Shown here one piece after another: positions 1-10,157 of a stretch of 51,690 nucleotides of DNA; within the stretch, counting starts at the first letter, position 1, and every line of letters starts with the position of its first letter. Made by a program: the position numbers and the translations under genes. The notes under the pieces are model-generated. The model saw nothing but the letters and a program-made list of their open reading frames with translations, was not told the DNA's origin and made no database searches. Source of the stretch: Acanthamoeba lenticulata. Its lineage: Eukaryota; Discosea; Longamoebia; Acanthamoebidae. Where the stretch lies: the NCBI GenBank assembly GCA_002179805.1, contig NAVB01000638.1:1-51690 (forward strand), written 5' to 3'.

Positions 1-1
1 C

Positions 2-721
<720 letters not shown>

Positions 722-957
722 GCGGTCACGAGCTTCGATGGCTCGCCTCCCTGTGTGAGAAGCCAAACACTATTTAAAAAACATAAAAAAATAGAAAATA
801 GTTGTATACTATCTCAGTCCACCTTTCCTGCGCTTGCCTTGGAGTCCACCTCAATACCGCCTCAGTTTACCGCAGACAGTACTGAATGCTGCCACACCTT
901 GCGGGAGAGCGAAAGGGCGAGAAATGGGAAGCGAAGAAAAGACCGAAAACTGCAGTT

Positions 958-2386
958 ATGGACGCCGGGTGGGGCATAGCGTTGGTGGCTGTTGTGGTAG
1001 TGGTCCTGTGGCGGCTGCTGCGGAACTCGCCAAACCCGTCGGACGTCTTCCGTGGCAAAGTTGTTTGGATTACGGGTGCCAGTTCCGGACTTGGGGAAGG
1101 TAAACCAACTCCCCCCCCACCCCACAACCCGCCTGCTTATGCATAAGTGCTTGTTTGGTGCAGCACTGGCGCTGGAGTTGTACGCGGCAGGCGCGAAGGT
1201 GATCTTGAGCGCAAGGCGAGCGGACCAGCTCGAGCGCGTTCGCCGGGCCTGTACCGCAAAGGTGCCGCTGGTCCATCTCTTCTCTTGCTTCCCCCAACTG
1301 CGAGCCTCACTTCCCGCGCAGGCCCCAGGCGGTCCAGTGCCATCCATACTGCCGCTCGACATCGCTGAGCTTGACAGGTTAGTTAGGATTTTTATTTTTA
1401 TTTATTAATTTTAATGCTTATTTATATTTATTGTTCGTTACGTAACGTGATCATCACCAGCATTGAAGGCAAGGTGCAAGAAGCGCTGGCTCTCCACGGG
1501 CATGTCGACGTCCTCATCAACAATGCTGGCGTCAGCGTGCGCGCGCCGGCCCTGGAGACTAAGGTAGCCCGAGCAGCCCGCCGTCCTCCACACAATTTCA
1601 TGCAGCAGCCACCATGGCTCACGGCCTTCGCTCTTCTTTTCTCAAGTTGGAGGTCGATCAGCGGGTGATGAACATCAACTACTTCGGCACAATCGCTTTG
1701 ACCAAGGCCCTCGTCCCCTCCATGGCCAAGGCAAAGAGGTACGTTCTCACTTGCGATCCAGCGCACGGCGGCGCTCATTCATCCTGGTGGGATTGGACCT
1801 CATTTCATTCATTCATGAAACCTGCTCGTCAGTGGCCATGTCGTGGTCATCTCGAGCGTGCAGGGCAAGCTTGGAATTCCTTTCCGTTCGGCCTACGCCG
1901 CGTCCAAGCATGCATTGCACGGCTTCTTTGACTCGGCGCGGTTCGAGCTGGAGAAGCTGGGCATCTACGTCACACTCGTCTGCCCAGGCACGCCCGCGCT
2001 TGTCCTCGTCCCCTCCCCCCCCCCGGTGTTCTCATCTTCATCACGATCGATGGCCGGTGGGCGTGCGGCAGGCTACATCAAGACTGACCTCTCGCTGAAC
2101 GCGCTGACTGGAAGCGGGGCGAGCTACGGCAAGATGGACGAGACGACGGCCAAGGGCTACGAGCCCGCCTACGTTGCGCAAAGGTTGTTGTCTCCGAGGT
2201 CCTGGCTGAGCTAGCTGGCTCACACTTTGCCACAACACACACACTCGCAGGGTGATGCAATCCGTCTGCGAGCGACGCGACGAGATCATGGTGGCCAAGG
2301 CTGACGCTACGGTCGGCGTGTATCTCAAGCTGTTCTGGCCCGCCTTGCTCAAGTCCCTCCTTGGCAAGCGGGCAGTCACCCACTGA
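958..2386 (+). CDS. Membrane-anchored short-chain dehydrogenase/reductase (DHRS7-like)
   Basis: Eight exons (958-1099, 1164-1261, 1322-1377, 1461-1563, 1647-1738, 1833-1987, 2072-2183, 2251-2386) join in frame to a 297-residue protein. A hydrophobic segment at about residues 5-20 should anchor it in a membrane. The Rossmann motif TGASSGLGE, the NNAG motif and the catalytic Y-A-A-S-K with an upstream Ser in VVISS are all present, so it is a classical NAD(P)-dependent SDR. The LSARR stretch after beta-2 and the overall order resemble the DHRS7 group that oxidises or reduces retinoids and steroids; the actual substrate is unknown. The sixth intron (1988-2071) uses a GC donor instead of GT, needed to read C-P-G-Y-I-K-T-D across the junction. 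It lies 236 nt downstream of actin on the same strand and converges on the G8 gene. Confidence 0.9.
1988..2071 (+). other. GC-AG intron in the SDR gene
   Basis: The reading frame requires splicing from AG|GCACGC at 1988 to CAG at 2071. No GT donor nearby restores the conserved C-P-G-Y-I-K-T-D segment. The donor differs from the common local GTACG donor mainly by a C at position +2. Confidence 0.75.
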
Positions 2387-2873
2387 GTTTAACGATAAAA
2401 CGATCCATCAACCCCCGTTTCCCCCCTCCCCCGCCGGCGGCCATACAAGAGGCACGAATGCGGGATGGGTGAGACAAGGAGGGCCAAAAGGATACGACAC
2501 GGTGGATTCCCGGGTGGTCGCCCACCCCAGTACTAACACCGCCTGGCGCAGCTTAACTTCGCTGTTCGGATGGGAAGCGGTGCTTTCTGCGCAGTATGGC
2601 CGTATCCATCCACAAGCGGTGTCTGTCTCATTATGATGCTGCAATCAATGGCCCCAACGGAGCACTATCCCACCACTGTATCCATGGCTCTTGCATCCTT
2701 GAGAGCGGTTTCTTCTGTGTGATGATGGATCATCGAACTTTGAAAAGGATGAGCCTGTGTAGAAGCGTTCGGAGTTGTGGGGTGCAGTAGAGCATATTAT
2801 TCTAAAGACAAACTTGTACATGAAGAGACTTAATACACAAAAGAGGAGAAGAGGATTTCTTCTGTCCGCGTGA
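2387..2873. other. Convergent intergenic region
   Basis: This stretch separates the stop codons of the SDR gene (plus) and the G8 gene (minus). I see no conserved reading frame, RNA gene or clear repeat. It should hold the two 3' UTRs and their polyadenylation sites. Confidence 0.6.
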
Positions 2874-5800
2874 TCACGGGAAGAGCTTGGGAGGGACCGT
2901 CACGGAGGGCTGCGGCGCGCAAGGGTTCGTCGCGCACGAGGCCCGGATCACGATGGTCGGGTTGTTGTCGACCACCGGGATGGTCAGGCCGCCTCGCGAG
3001 AACTGGTTCGGGGCCGGCGGGATGGCCGTCCAGGGCTTGTCGGTGCCCGGGCTGCCGAAGGAGCCCTGCTGCATGGTGGCGCGGATGTAGAGCACGCGCG
3101 CCGTGTTGTCCCAGAAGTAGACGTCGCCAAAGCCGTTGTAGACCTGCAGGACAGAGGTGACCGGCCGGAACGGGTGCCTGCAGATGCCCCAGCTGGTGCT
3201 GCACCAGCTGGCGCCCTCGAAGGTGATGTTGAAGGTGGTGCCCGCCGGGTAGGGGAAGGCCAGGACGAGCGAGTCCTTGGGGTCGACCTGGATCTCCTTG
3301 ATGGTGATCTGCTTGGGCGTGCCGCTGGTGTAGCGGATGAACCAGCCGCCGGACTGGTAGATGATCGGGCCCGTGAGCTGGCCCATCACGGCCACGTCCA
3401 CGCCGAGGGACTCGTTGGTGCGGCCAAAGTGGGTCGCCTTGCCGACGACCGGGCAGGGCTTGGAGCCGCCGCCGTTCATGCAGAGGTTGGAGCCGATCTG
3501 CGCCTCGCGCGTCGGGTCGACCGAGAGCTTGATGGCGGCGCTGCTGTCCTTGGCGGCCATGCGGCACACCCAGCGCTCGGCCACGAGCTGGCAGCCGTCG
3601 TTCATCTTCCACCACTGGTCGGCCCAGGCCGAGCCGATCATGGAGCGCTGGCCCGTGCCCGAGGCCGTGCCGTCGGCGTCGAGCCAGCTCTGCATGCGGC
3701 CGGAGACGGTCACGCCCGTGGCGTCGGTGAGCTTGGTCGAGCTGGCCCAGATGTTGTTGCAGTTGGTGTAGTTGATGCCCGAGGTGGCCTGCATGAGCTG
3801 CGGCACGAACTGGTCCGAGTGCGTGAGCGACGTGAACACGGCGCCGTTGCACTTGCCCGCCGACGGGCCCAGGACGCAGCCGGACCAGTCGTTGCGGCAG
3901 TTCCTAAAGGTCGAGTTCTGGACGATGTGGTTCTGCCACACGTCGTACCACTGGAAGCCGCCGATGTTGGCGAACCAGTAAAAGTCGCGGATGTTGCAGT
4001 CGTTCCACTGCGGCGGGGACCTGGCCTTGGGGCAGCCGGCAAAGTAGGTCGGGCGGTGGTTGGAGCGGCACTCCATGAGCATGTTGTTGACCCAGACCTG
4101 GCCAAACACGTTCATCGACAGCGCGACGTCGTGGATCTCGATGCGGTGGATGTTGGCCCGGTTGCCCCACGCCTGCAGGCCGCGGTTAGCCAGGAAGGCC
4201 TTGTTGTCCTCGAGCTCGAGCCACAGCTGCGCGCCCAGGTCCCAGCACCCGGTGCTCGTCGACGCCGGCGTGCCGACGGTCTTGTCCGTGCAGGTGTCGT
4301 GCACGATGTTGGACCGGCCCTCGGTGTACTGGAGCGTGGTCTTGGCGCTGTCCTTGTAGGTCATCTCGCCGCCAAAGTAAAAGGCCGCGGCCGAGGCCCA
4401 CCAGAAGCCCGTCGAGTGGGCCGTGTTGCCGCGGAAGGGCGTCCGGAAGGGGCGGTTGGCCGGGTTGAAGTTGGTGACGTTCTTGAAGTTGCCCGTGGGC
4501 CCCGGCAGGCTCGGGAAGGAGAAGCCGGTCCACCCGCCGCTGGCCGCATTGCCCTCGATGGTGTTGTACATGTTGGTCACGTAGAACGGCGCGGCCGACA
4601 TGTCGGCCGGGATGAGCAGCGACGAGCTGTTGGTGTAATAGCTCAGGTACTGGCCCCAGAACCCGTTACCGCTGAGGCCCAGCGACGGGTCCTGCATGTT
4701 GCCCAAGATGTGGACGTGCGCGGCCAGGTTGTACTGGACCGTGTTGTTCTCCTCGACGCCGTCCTCGGACAGGTAGAAGCAGTTGCCGATGGCGTCGTAG
4801 GCCGTGTTCTCGGCCAGCCGCACGCCGTGCGTTCCGTGGATCGTGTAGCAGCGGAAGAACGAGTGGTGCACGCTGCAGTCGGTGGCGTAGTTGACGCTCG
4901 AGTTGGTGTTGCCCACCAGGTGCCAGTGCAGCGGGTAGCGCCCGAGCACGTTGGTCTGGCCCATGCGGTAGAGCTCCACGCCCGAGAACCGCCCGCGCGC
5001 CCCGGCGCCGATGACCTGGACGTGGCCGCCAAAGCCCGTGAGGTACTTGTTATTGCACGGGTAGGTCGAGCCCGTCCCGCCGACGGGGTCCACGCAGGTG
5101 GCGTTGGCCGTGTCCGTGGGCTCCGACGAGGCGTCGCCCTGGATGACGATGTTGCGCGAGAGCAGGCCCACCTCGGCCTGGTACTCGCGGCCGCCGTAGT
5201 GCTTGTAGGTCAGCGGCGCGTCGAGCTCGATGGCCGCGACCGAGGCGTCCCGCGTGGTCTTCCACACCTTGACGATCTTCCTGACCTCGTTCCTGTGCCA
5301 GTCCCGCGCGTCCTTGAGCTCGGTCGTGGTGATGAAGACCGACTGGCCCGGCTGCCAGTTGACCATGTCCTGGATGAAGAGGTACTTGTCCCCGGCCTCG
5401 GCCGTCATGGCCAGGCGGGACCACGTCGGGAAGTACTGCACGCCGTGGATGTCGACGCGGCCGGTGACCGCGATGCCCTTGACCTGCGATGCGGCCGGGA
5501 GGGCCTGCGCGCCGCGCGAGCCGTAGAGGGTGATGGTGATCTTGTTGCGAAGGCGGCAGGTCGGCGAGCCGATGAGGAGCGAGCCCAGCACGTTGAACCC
5601 GCGCGCCGAGATGCTGATCTTGGCGTCGCCAAAGATCAACTCGGACCCGGCCGGGACGGTGATCGTGCCAAAGACAAACGACGAGTTAATCGAGCAGGAC
5701 GACACCAGGACCTTGGTCGCGGCCGGGATGTTGACGTTGGCCCCGTTGGCCGGGACGACGCCGCTGCTCCAGGTGGTCGGGTTGTGCCAGTCCTTGAGGC

Positions 5801-6101
5801 CCGCTTGCAGGTGCGGGCAGTCGGTGGCGGGCGGGCTTGCCGGCGGCGTGATCTTGGCCGGGCGGTAGCGGCTGTACTTGGCCGTCTCGCTCCAGTGGCC
5901 CGTCGTCAGGGCGCGACCCGTCGGGACGAGCGTGGACGAGAGCGTGTCGGCCGGAAACACAGGTCCGGCCGGGAGGCTCGTGTACGAGTCGCGCGAGCAG
6001 GTCTGCGCCGAGGCCGGGAGCGTGAAGAGGAAGGAGACGGCAAGCAAGACGACGAGGAAGCAGTCGGCCCACATGGAGCGAGAAGGTAAGCTCGCCTTCA
6101 T
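2874..6101 (-). CDS. Secreted G8-domain / parallel beta-helix protein (CEMIP-TMEM2-PKHD1L1 type)
   Basis: A single uninterrupted frame of 1075 codons. The start is set at 6101 because a TATA box at 6145-6150 lies 2 nt from an alternative upstream ATG, which would therefore not be in the mRNA. The N-terminus MKASLPSRSMW is followed by a hydrophobic signal peptide ending near S-A-Q (residue 33). A G8 domain spans roughly residues 105-225 (W-x-N-P-T-T-W-S-S-G-V-V-P, then strand-rich repeats). Next come the family segments P-T-W-S-R-L, then G-R-Y-P-L-H-W-H-L-V-G-N with C-S-V-H-H-S-F-F-R and T-I-H-G-T-H, typical of the beta-helix of CEMIP, TMEM2 and PKHD1L1. Some relatives depolymerise hyaluronan, but activity here is not shown. 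It is a secreted, glycan-related candidate. The gene is intronless among intron-rich neighbours. Confidence 0.85.
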   Translation of the reverse strand: MKASLPSRSMWADCFLVVLLAVSFLFTLPASAQTCSRDSYTSLPAGPVFPADTLSSTLVPTGRALTTGHWSETAKYSRYRPAKITPPASPPATDCPHLQAGLKDWHNPTTWSSGVVPANGANVNIPAATKVLVSSCSINSSFVFGTITVPAGSELIFGDAKISISARGFNVLGSLLIGSPTCRLRNKITITLYGSRGAQALPAASQVKGIAVTGRVDIHGVQYFPTWSRLAMTAEAGDKYLFIQDMVNWQPGQSVFITTTELKDARDWHRNEVRKIVKVWKTTRDASVAAIELDAPLTYKHYGGREYQAEVGLLSRNIVIQGDASSEPTDTANATCVDPVGGTGSTYPCNNKYLTGFGGHVQVIGAGARGRFSGVELYRMGQTNVLGRYPLHWHLVGNTNSSVNYATDCSVHHSFFRCYTIHGTHGVRLAENTAYDAIGNCFYLSEDGVEENNTVQYNLAAHVHILGNMQDPSLGLSGNGFWGQYLSYYTNSSSLLIPADMSAAPFYVTNMYNTIEGNAASGGWTGFSFPSLPGPTGNFKNVTNFNPANRPFRTPFRGNTAHSTGFWWASAAAFYFGGEMTYKDSAKTTLQYTEGRSNIVHDTCTDKTVGTPASTSTGCWDLGAQLWLELEDNKAFLANRGLQAWGNRANIHRIEIHDVALSMNVFGQVWVNNMLMECRSNHRPTYFAGCPKARSPPQWNDCNIRDFYWFANIGGFQWYDVWQNHIVQNSTFRNCRNDWSGCVLGPSAGKCNGAVFTSLTHSDQFVPQLMQATSGINYTNCNNIWASSTKLTDATGVTVSGRMQSWLDADGTASGTGQRSMIGSAWADQWWKMNDGCQLVAERWVCRMAAKDSSAAIKLSVDPTREAQIGSNLCMNGGGSKPCPVVGKATHFGRTNESLGVDVAVMGQLTGPIIYQSGGWFIRYTSGTPKQITIKEIQVDPKDSLVLAFPYPAGTTFNITFEGASWCSTSWGICRHPFRPVTSVLQVYNGFGDVYFWDNTARVLYIRATMQQGSFGSPGTDKPWTAIPPAPNQFSRGGLTIPVVDNNPTIVIRASCATNPCAPQPSVTVPPKLFP

Positions 6102-6144
6102 GGTCGGCGAGGGGTCGAAGAACAAAAGAGGAGACCACCACAAC

Positions 6145-6150
6145 TTTATA
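6145..6150 (-). promoter_or_regulatory. TATA box of the G8 gene
   Basis: TATAAA on the minus strand, 44 nt before the chosen ATG at 6101. Initiation 25-30 nt downstream would fall near 6115-6120, which makes 6101 the first ATG of the transcript. Confidence 0.55.
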
Positions 6151-7065
6151 GGTGGCCGGGGATCGGCATGCTTGCTGCTGATTGATCCAAAGTTAATACG
6201 GGCTGGAACACAGGTGGGGCAGGACGAAGCAACTGCTTGTCATCACGCAGGGGATAGGTTGTTCTGGAGACGCCGGAGCGAACACCACTGGCGCAAGCCT
6301 TAGTTTGTGATGTCGACACCAAAACCTTGTGGTCTGGTTCTCTCCTGTTGGCCGTGGTTTGGTATCCTTCTTCTTTTCTCACCTCGTTGCGCCTCTATGT
6401 GCCCAGCAAGTTGTGGGAGTTATGGGCGTAAAAACTCCACTTGGACAAAGAAAGCACATACCTTCCATTCTTGCTTGATCCGTGTAAGCGGCTGCTCTTT
6501 TCTGCATTCCACGATCATCACCCAAAAAACCAAGAAGGAATATATCTTTGTTTCCTCAGCGCTCTACTCGTGCCAGCCCCTGAGTGTGCGTGACCACTAT
6601 CGGCGCGAGGTCCTTGCGCTTCTTCCTTCGCCGAACCTCTACACAGCGCCGAGAGGCCGGGCTCGGGCATGCTGATATTCTTCCGGTGGTGCGGTGCCCC
6701 AACCACAGCTGACGTTGCTGCAGGGCGCCTGCCTCGTCGGCAACTCGAACGAGCTCGTGGCGCTGCTGCTCCTCAATGGACTTCGTCCAATGTGGCCACC
6801 CCGGCAGAGAGGGTCACTTGGCCCTCATCGGGGCGGCTCAGCAAGAGAGAGCCACGTGCAGCGGGAAGCAGAGCGAAGAGCCAATATCGAGCCGGTGGGT
6901 GAAGTCCAGGTAAAGCCTTCCAATTGGAATTGCTTTTCTTTTCGCGTCTCATTTTTCAGGTGAGCACCAATAGGCCAGTGCCGATCGATTATTACGCATC
7001 ATACCGCAACTTGGCTAGCGGGGCCACAACACTTTAGCTTACCGTCTGGCCACAGCAAGACAACA
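6151..7065. other. Divergent intergenic region between the G8 and SIAE genes
   Basis: About 900 nt between two divergently transcribed genes for secreted proteins. Apart from the TATA box at its left edge and a possible ankyrin-like relic near 6706-6850, I see no supported gene. Short frames here lack conserved motifs and do not splice into a convincing protein. Confidence 0.5.
6706..6850 (+). pseudogene. Possible ankyrin-repeat relic
   Basis: After a CAG acceptor-like site the frame reads L-T-L-L-Q-G-A-C-L-V-G-N-S-N-E-L-V-A-L-L-L-L-N-G, which fits the helical part of one ankyrin repeat. The next repeat-like piece (G-R-E-G-H-L-A-L-I-G-A-A) appears only in a different frame, with no splice site that joins them. 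No start codon, further repeats or clean 3' end is visible. It may be a decayed fragment or chance similarity. Confidence 0.3.
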
Positions 7066-9203
7066 ATGGCCACGCCTATGCACGCTCTCGCTGTGCTTGG
7101 GTTCTGCCTTCTTTTTGCGGCCTGCCAGGCGCAGCTGGTCTCGAACACGCTCGGCTCGCACATGGTCCTGCAGAGGGTACTGCAGACCCTCTGCCACTAC
7201 TTCGTTTCTCTTCACTTTTTCGCTTTTACTGATGACTTCGCTTTTGTTTTCGTTCTTTTGAACTCAAGGCACCGCTCGTTTCGCGTCTCTGGGGCTGGAC
7301 CAGCGCTCCAGGCGAAGTTGTGCGCGTCTCCTTCTCCGGCAAGGAGTACACCGCCTCGTCGGGCAGCGACCGCAAGTGGGTCGTCGCACTCCCGCCCACC
7401 CCGGCTGGCGGTCCCCACACCATCGTCATTACCTCTTCCACTGGTGCGCATCTCTCTGCCCCTCATAGCATGAGCTCTGCGAGTGATCTTACCAAAAAAA
7501 AAAAAAAAAAATGAAAAATGAAAAACAAAACAAAACGAAACAGAGAAGGCGGTGTTGGACGACGTCTACTTTGGTGATGTGTGGCTGTGCGGTGGACAAA
7601 GCAACATGCAGTTCACTGTCAACATGGCCTTCAACGCCAGCCAGGAAATTGCGCTGGCCAACAACTACCCCCACATTCGCCTGTTCACCGTGGGCCAGGG
7701 CACCACCTCGACGGAGCCACTGTCCGTCCTGAAGACCGTGGACCAACCGTGGAGCGTGGCCAACGCGACCTCGATCAACGGGCGGCCCTGGGCCCACTTC
7801 TCGGCCGTCTGCTGGTTCTACGGCAAGGAGCTCTACGATAAATACAAGGTGCCCATCGGCCTCGTCTCCTCCAACTGGGGCGGCACGATCGTGCAGGCCT
7901 GGAGCAGCCCCGACGCCCTCGACAAGTGCAAGACGTTTGAGGGCACGTCGTCGTCTTCTTTGTTGTCCTGTTTTCGTTGACGTCATGGCTGACTGACCCT
8001 CTTCATGCAGAGCCCGCCAAGGAGTTGGCCGTCGGTGCTAACCCGAACGAGCCTTCGGTGTTGTGGAACGCCATGATCGTCCCCTTCCTCGACATGAGCT
8101 TCAAGGGTTCGTCCTCCTTTTGTTCGCCAGATTGGAACGCGTTCGTGTAACCAACATCTCCGGGAACGCTGTAGGCGCGACGTGGTACCAGGGTGAGTCC
8201 AACGCGGGGCAGGCCAACTACTATGGCTGCGCCTTCCCGGCCATGATCAACGACTGGCGCGCCAAGTTCGCCCGCACCGGCGGAGATCTCGTCTTCCTCT
8301 TTGTGCAGCTCGCTCCCTGGATCGGCAGTACGCCCCCCACCCCAACCCCCACATGCACAGACGTGGCAATGTGATCACTAATCGCGTACTTGCCTTTGGC
8401 GCTTGTTGGAACAGGCGCCACGCCCGCCATCGCCGACACCAGAGCGGCGCAAGAAAAGGCCCTGAGCCTGGTCGACGTGGGCATGGCTACGGCCATCGAT
8501 CTCGGCGATGCTACTTCGCCCGAAGGCACGTCGCCTTCTCCCCCCCCCCCGTTCGTCTCCGGGGGCTAACCTAGGCCCACGTCACCTTTCACAGGCAACA
8601 TCCACCCGCGCAACAAGCAGGAGGTCGGCCGCCGCTTATCCCTGGCGGCTCGTCACATCGCTTACGGCGACAAGAACGTCGAATACCTGGTACGTATGTG
8701 AGCATTGTTGCCTCTTTGCTGTATCGCGGCTCACGTTGGCCTCGCTTTTTGTTATCGTAGAACCCAAAGGCCCTGAACGCCAATCTGGTGGAGCACACGG
8801 CGAGCCGCGTGCGCGTTCACTTTGACACGCGCACCATCGCGAGCGGCCTCGTGACGCGCGCCGATAGCTGTCCGCTTTCCTCCAACGACAGCAACGTACG
8901 TTACCTCTCCTTCTCTGTGGCTTGCCTCGCGTCCCCGCTCTTGACACGCTTTTCAACCCTCGTGACGATGATGAAAATGGGGGAGAGCAGAGGTGTGCGG
9001 GCTTCCAGATTCTCTTCAACAACGGCGAGTGGTACAACGCTGTTGCCACCATCATCGACGCCAGCACGGTGGAGGTCTTTGCCCCGCCGCCCTCTGGTGC
9101 TTTCCACGCCACCGGCGTGCGCTACGCGTGGGCGGACTGGCCGGTGTGCACCCTCTACAGCAGGGATGGCCTCCCTGCGCTGCAGTTCCAGTTCACCTTC
9201 TGA
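7066..9203 (+). CDS. SIAE: Sialate O-acetylesterase homologue
   Basis: Nine exons (7066-7176, 7269-7443, 7544-7942, 8011-8106, 8175-8327, 8415-8525, 8595-8689, 8761-8895, 8991-9203) join to 495 residues. A signal peptide ([13 protein letters not shown], cleavage near C-Q-A) indicates secretion or a lysosomal route. The SGNH-type nucleophile motif GGQSNM places the catalytic Ser at about residue 115. The conserved segments W-Y-Q-G-E-S-N and G-N-I-H-P-R-N-K (with the likely catalytic His) follow in the expected order. SIAE removes 9-O-acetyl groups from sialic acids; an amoeba may use it on prey or environmental glycans, and carbohydrate acetyl esters other than sialate are possible substrates. 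Two introns (7943-8010 and 8526-8594) start with GC. Confidence 0.92.
7494..7511 (+). repeat. Poly(A) tract in an SIAE intron
   Basis: An uninterrupted run of 18 A within intron 2, followed by an A-rich stretch up to the acceptor at 7543. It is intronic and does not mark a gene end. Confidence 0.9.
7943..8010 (+). other. GC-AG intron in SIAE
   Basis: The frame from C-K-T-F-E into E-P-A-K-E-L requires splicing at G|GCACGT to CAG at 8010. A GT seven bases further on would shift the frame. Confidence 0.7.
8526..8594 (+). other. GC-AG intron in SIAE
   Basis: The junction A-T-S-P-E-G/G-N-I-H-P-R needs the donor AG|GCACGT at 8526 and the acceptor ACAG ending at 8594. It restores the conserved N-x-H-P segment of the family. 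Confidence 0.75.
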
Positions 9204-9572
9204 GTTTGCTTTGTTTAATGAATTCGTTTGTTTATTGAGAGCTAAAATGGTGATCATTTGCACAGTTCCATTTTGTGGACATTCATCCATCCCCTGATGG
9301 CAATGGGCGGATGTGCCGTTACCTTGGCAAGATCATCGTTGACTCATGTTGCCCACTTCCATTCCCCATGTTTCAAGAACACAACAGACGATCTAGGAAC
9401 ATTGATGGCAGGATGTGCCAATCTACTGCCACCACTGTCCCTCACCCTCCTTCTCCAAAGAAAAGTGCCTGGATGGTGCGGCAAGTTTATGCTGATGACC
9501 AATTAAAAGTTATTTTTTTTGCACAGCGAAGACACCATTTTCGTGAGGGTTTTATTTTCTCGCGAGAGAAAC
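9204..9572. other. Intergenic region between SIAE and the small membrane protein
   Basis: It holds the SIAE 3' UTR and the upstream region of the next gene. I see no conserved frame or RNA gene. The local sequence is more AT-rich than the flanking coding DNA. Confidence 0.5.
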
Positions 9573-9914
9573 ATGACAGCCTGGTCGGCCATTGCTGCGT
9601 GGGGCCTTGCTGTGGGCGGCCTTGCCGTTGCTTACGTCCACCTGCTCGCCTTTCGCGTGAACCCAATGGGTCCGGCGGGCATCTCCAAGCAGGCGAAGAC
9701 ACTGGCTCTCTTCATGCCCATCAGCACCTTCTTTGCCAGTGCGGCAGGACTCGCACTCAACTGGGGCGCACCAGCTTCAACTCTTACCCTGCAGTTCATT
9801 GTGCCTGTTCTCCTCGCCATTCAAGCCATCGTGAAGACACCGCCAGTGGGCGACCCCCGAGAGTGGCCGACGGAAGAGGTGAAGAAGTTCAACGCGCAGT
9901 GGTTGTGGTGGTAA
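9573..9914 (+). CDS. Small hydrophobic membrane protein, unknown
   Basis: An intronless frame of 113 codons starting at ATG 9573 (M-T-A-W-S-A-I-A). I chose this start because the upstream in-frame extension is charged and begins without an ATG. Three hydrophobic stretches are visible, at about residues 5-28, 43-62 and 66-86, so two or three membrane spans are likely. The C-terminus is polar and ends in Q-W-L-W-W. I do not recognise a family. It sits between SIAE and the tRNA gene and shares no obvious function with either. Confidence 0.6.
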   Translation: MTAWSAIAAWGLAVGGLAVAYVHLLAFRVNPMGPAGISKQAKTLALFMPISTFFASAAGLALNWGAPASTLTLQFIVPVLLAIQAIVKTPPVGDPREWPTEEVKKFNAQWLWW

Positions 9915-10086
9915 GCAGTGGTTTTCAAGACAAGATATTAAAAAGAAGCTCACGCTTGCTGGTGCACACAGAGGACGACTTGTCTGTTCACGCCGATGGG
10001 CTTGTAGGCAGCGACAGCGAAGACGAGACGTCGCTTTCACGATGGTGTCCTTCTCGCCATTGTTTCTTGCTTCATCAATAAGCGAA

Positions 10087-10157
10087 GCATCCGTGGTCCA
10101 GTGGCAAGATTTCCGCCTGCCACGCGGGAGACCCGGGTTCAATTCCCGGCGGATGCA
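10087..10157 (+). tRNA. tRNA-Gly (anticodon GCC)
   Basis: A 71-nt cloverleaf. The acceptor stem GCATCCG pairs with CGGATGC, followed by discriminator A at 10157. The anticodon stem TCCGC/GCGGG encloses loop CTGCCAC, with anticodon GCC at 10119-10121. The T-arm CCGGG/CCCGG encloses TTCAATT and contains a B box. There is no intron and no encoded CCA. It closely matches eukaryotic tRNA-Gly-GCC. Confidence 0.97.

Noticed and set aside
3174..6089. A 971-codon plus-strand frame opposite the G8 gene
   Set aside because: It is antisense to a gene with clear domains and a signal peptide, its composition (Val, Ala, Arg, Gly) is that of a shadow of GC-rich codons, and it has no motif.
6099..6143. Upstream start codon for the G8 protein at 6143
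   Set aside because: It lies 2 nt from the TATA box and so upstream of the expected transcription start, and it would place extra residues before a clean signal peptide.
7494..7543. A-rich tract as a retroposon tail or gene end
   Set aside because: It lies within an SIAE intron whose flanking exons join in frame. No retroposed sequence precedes it.
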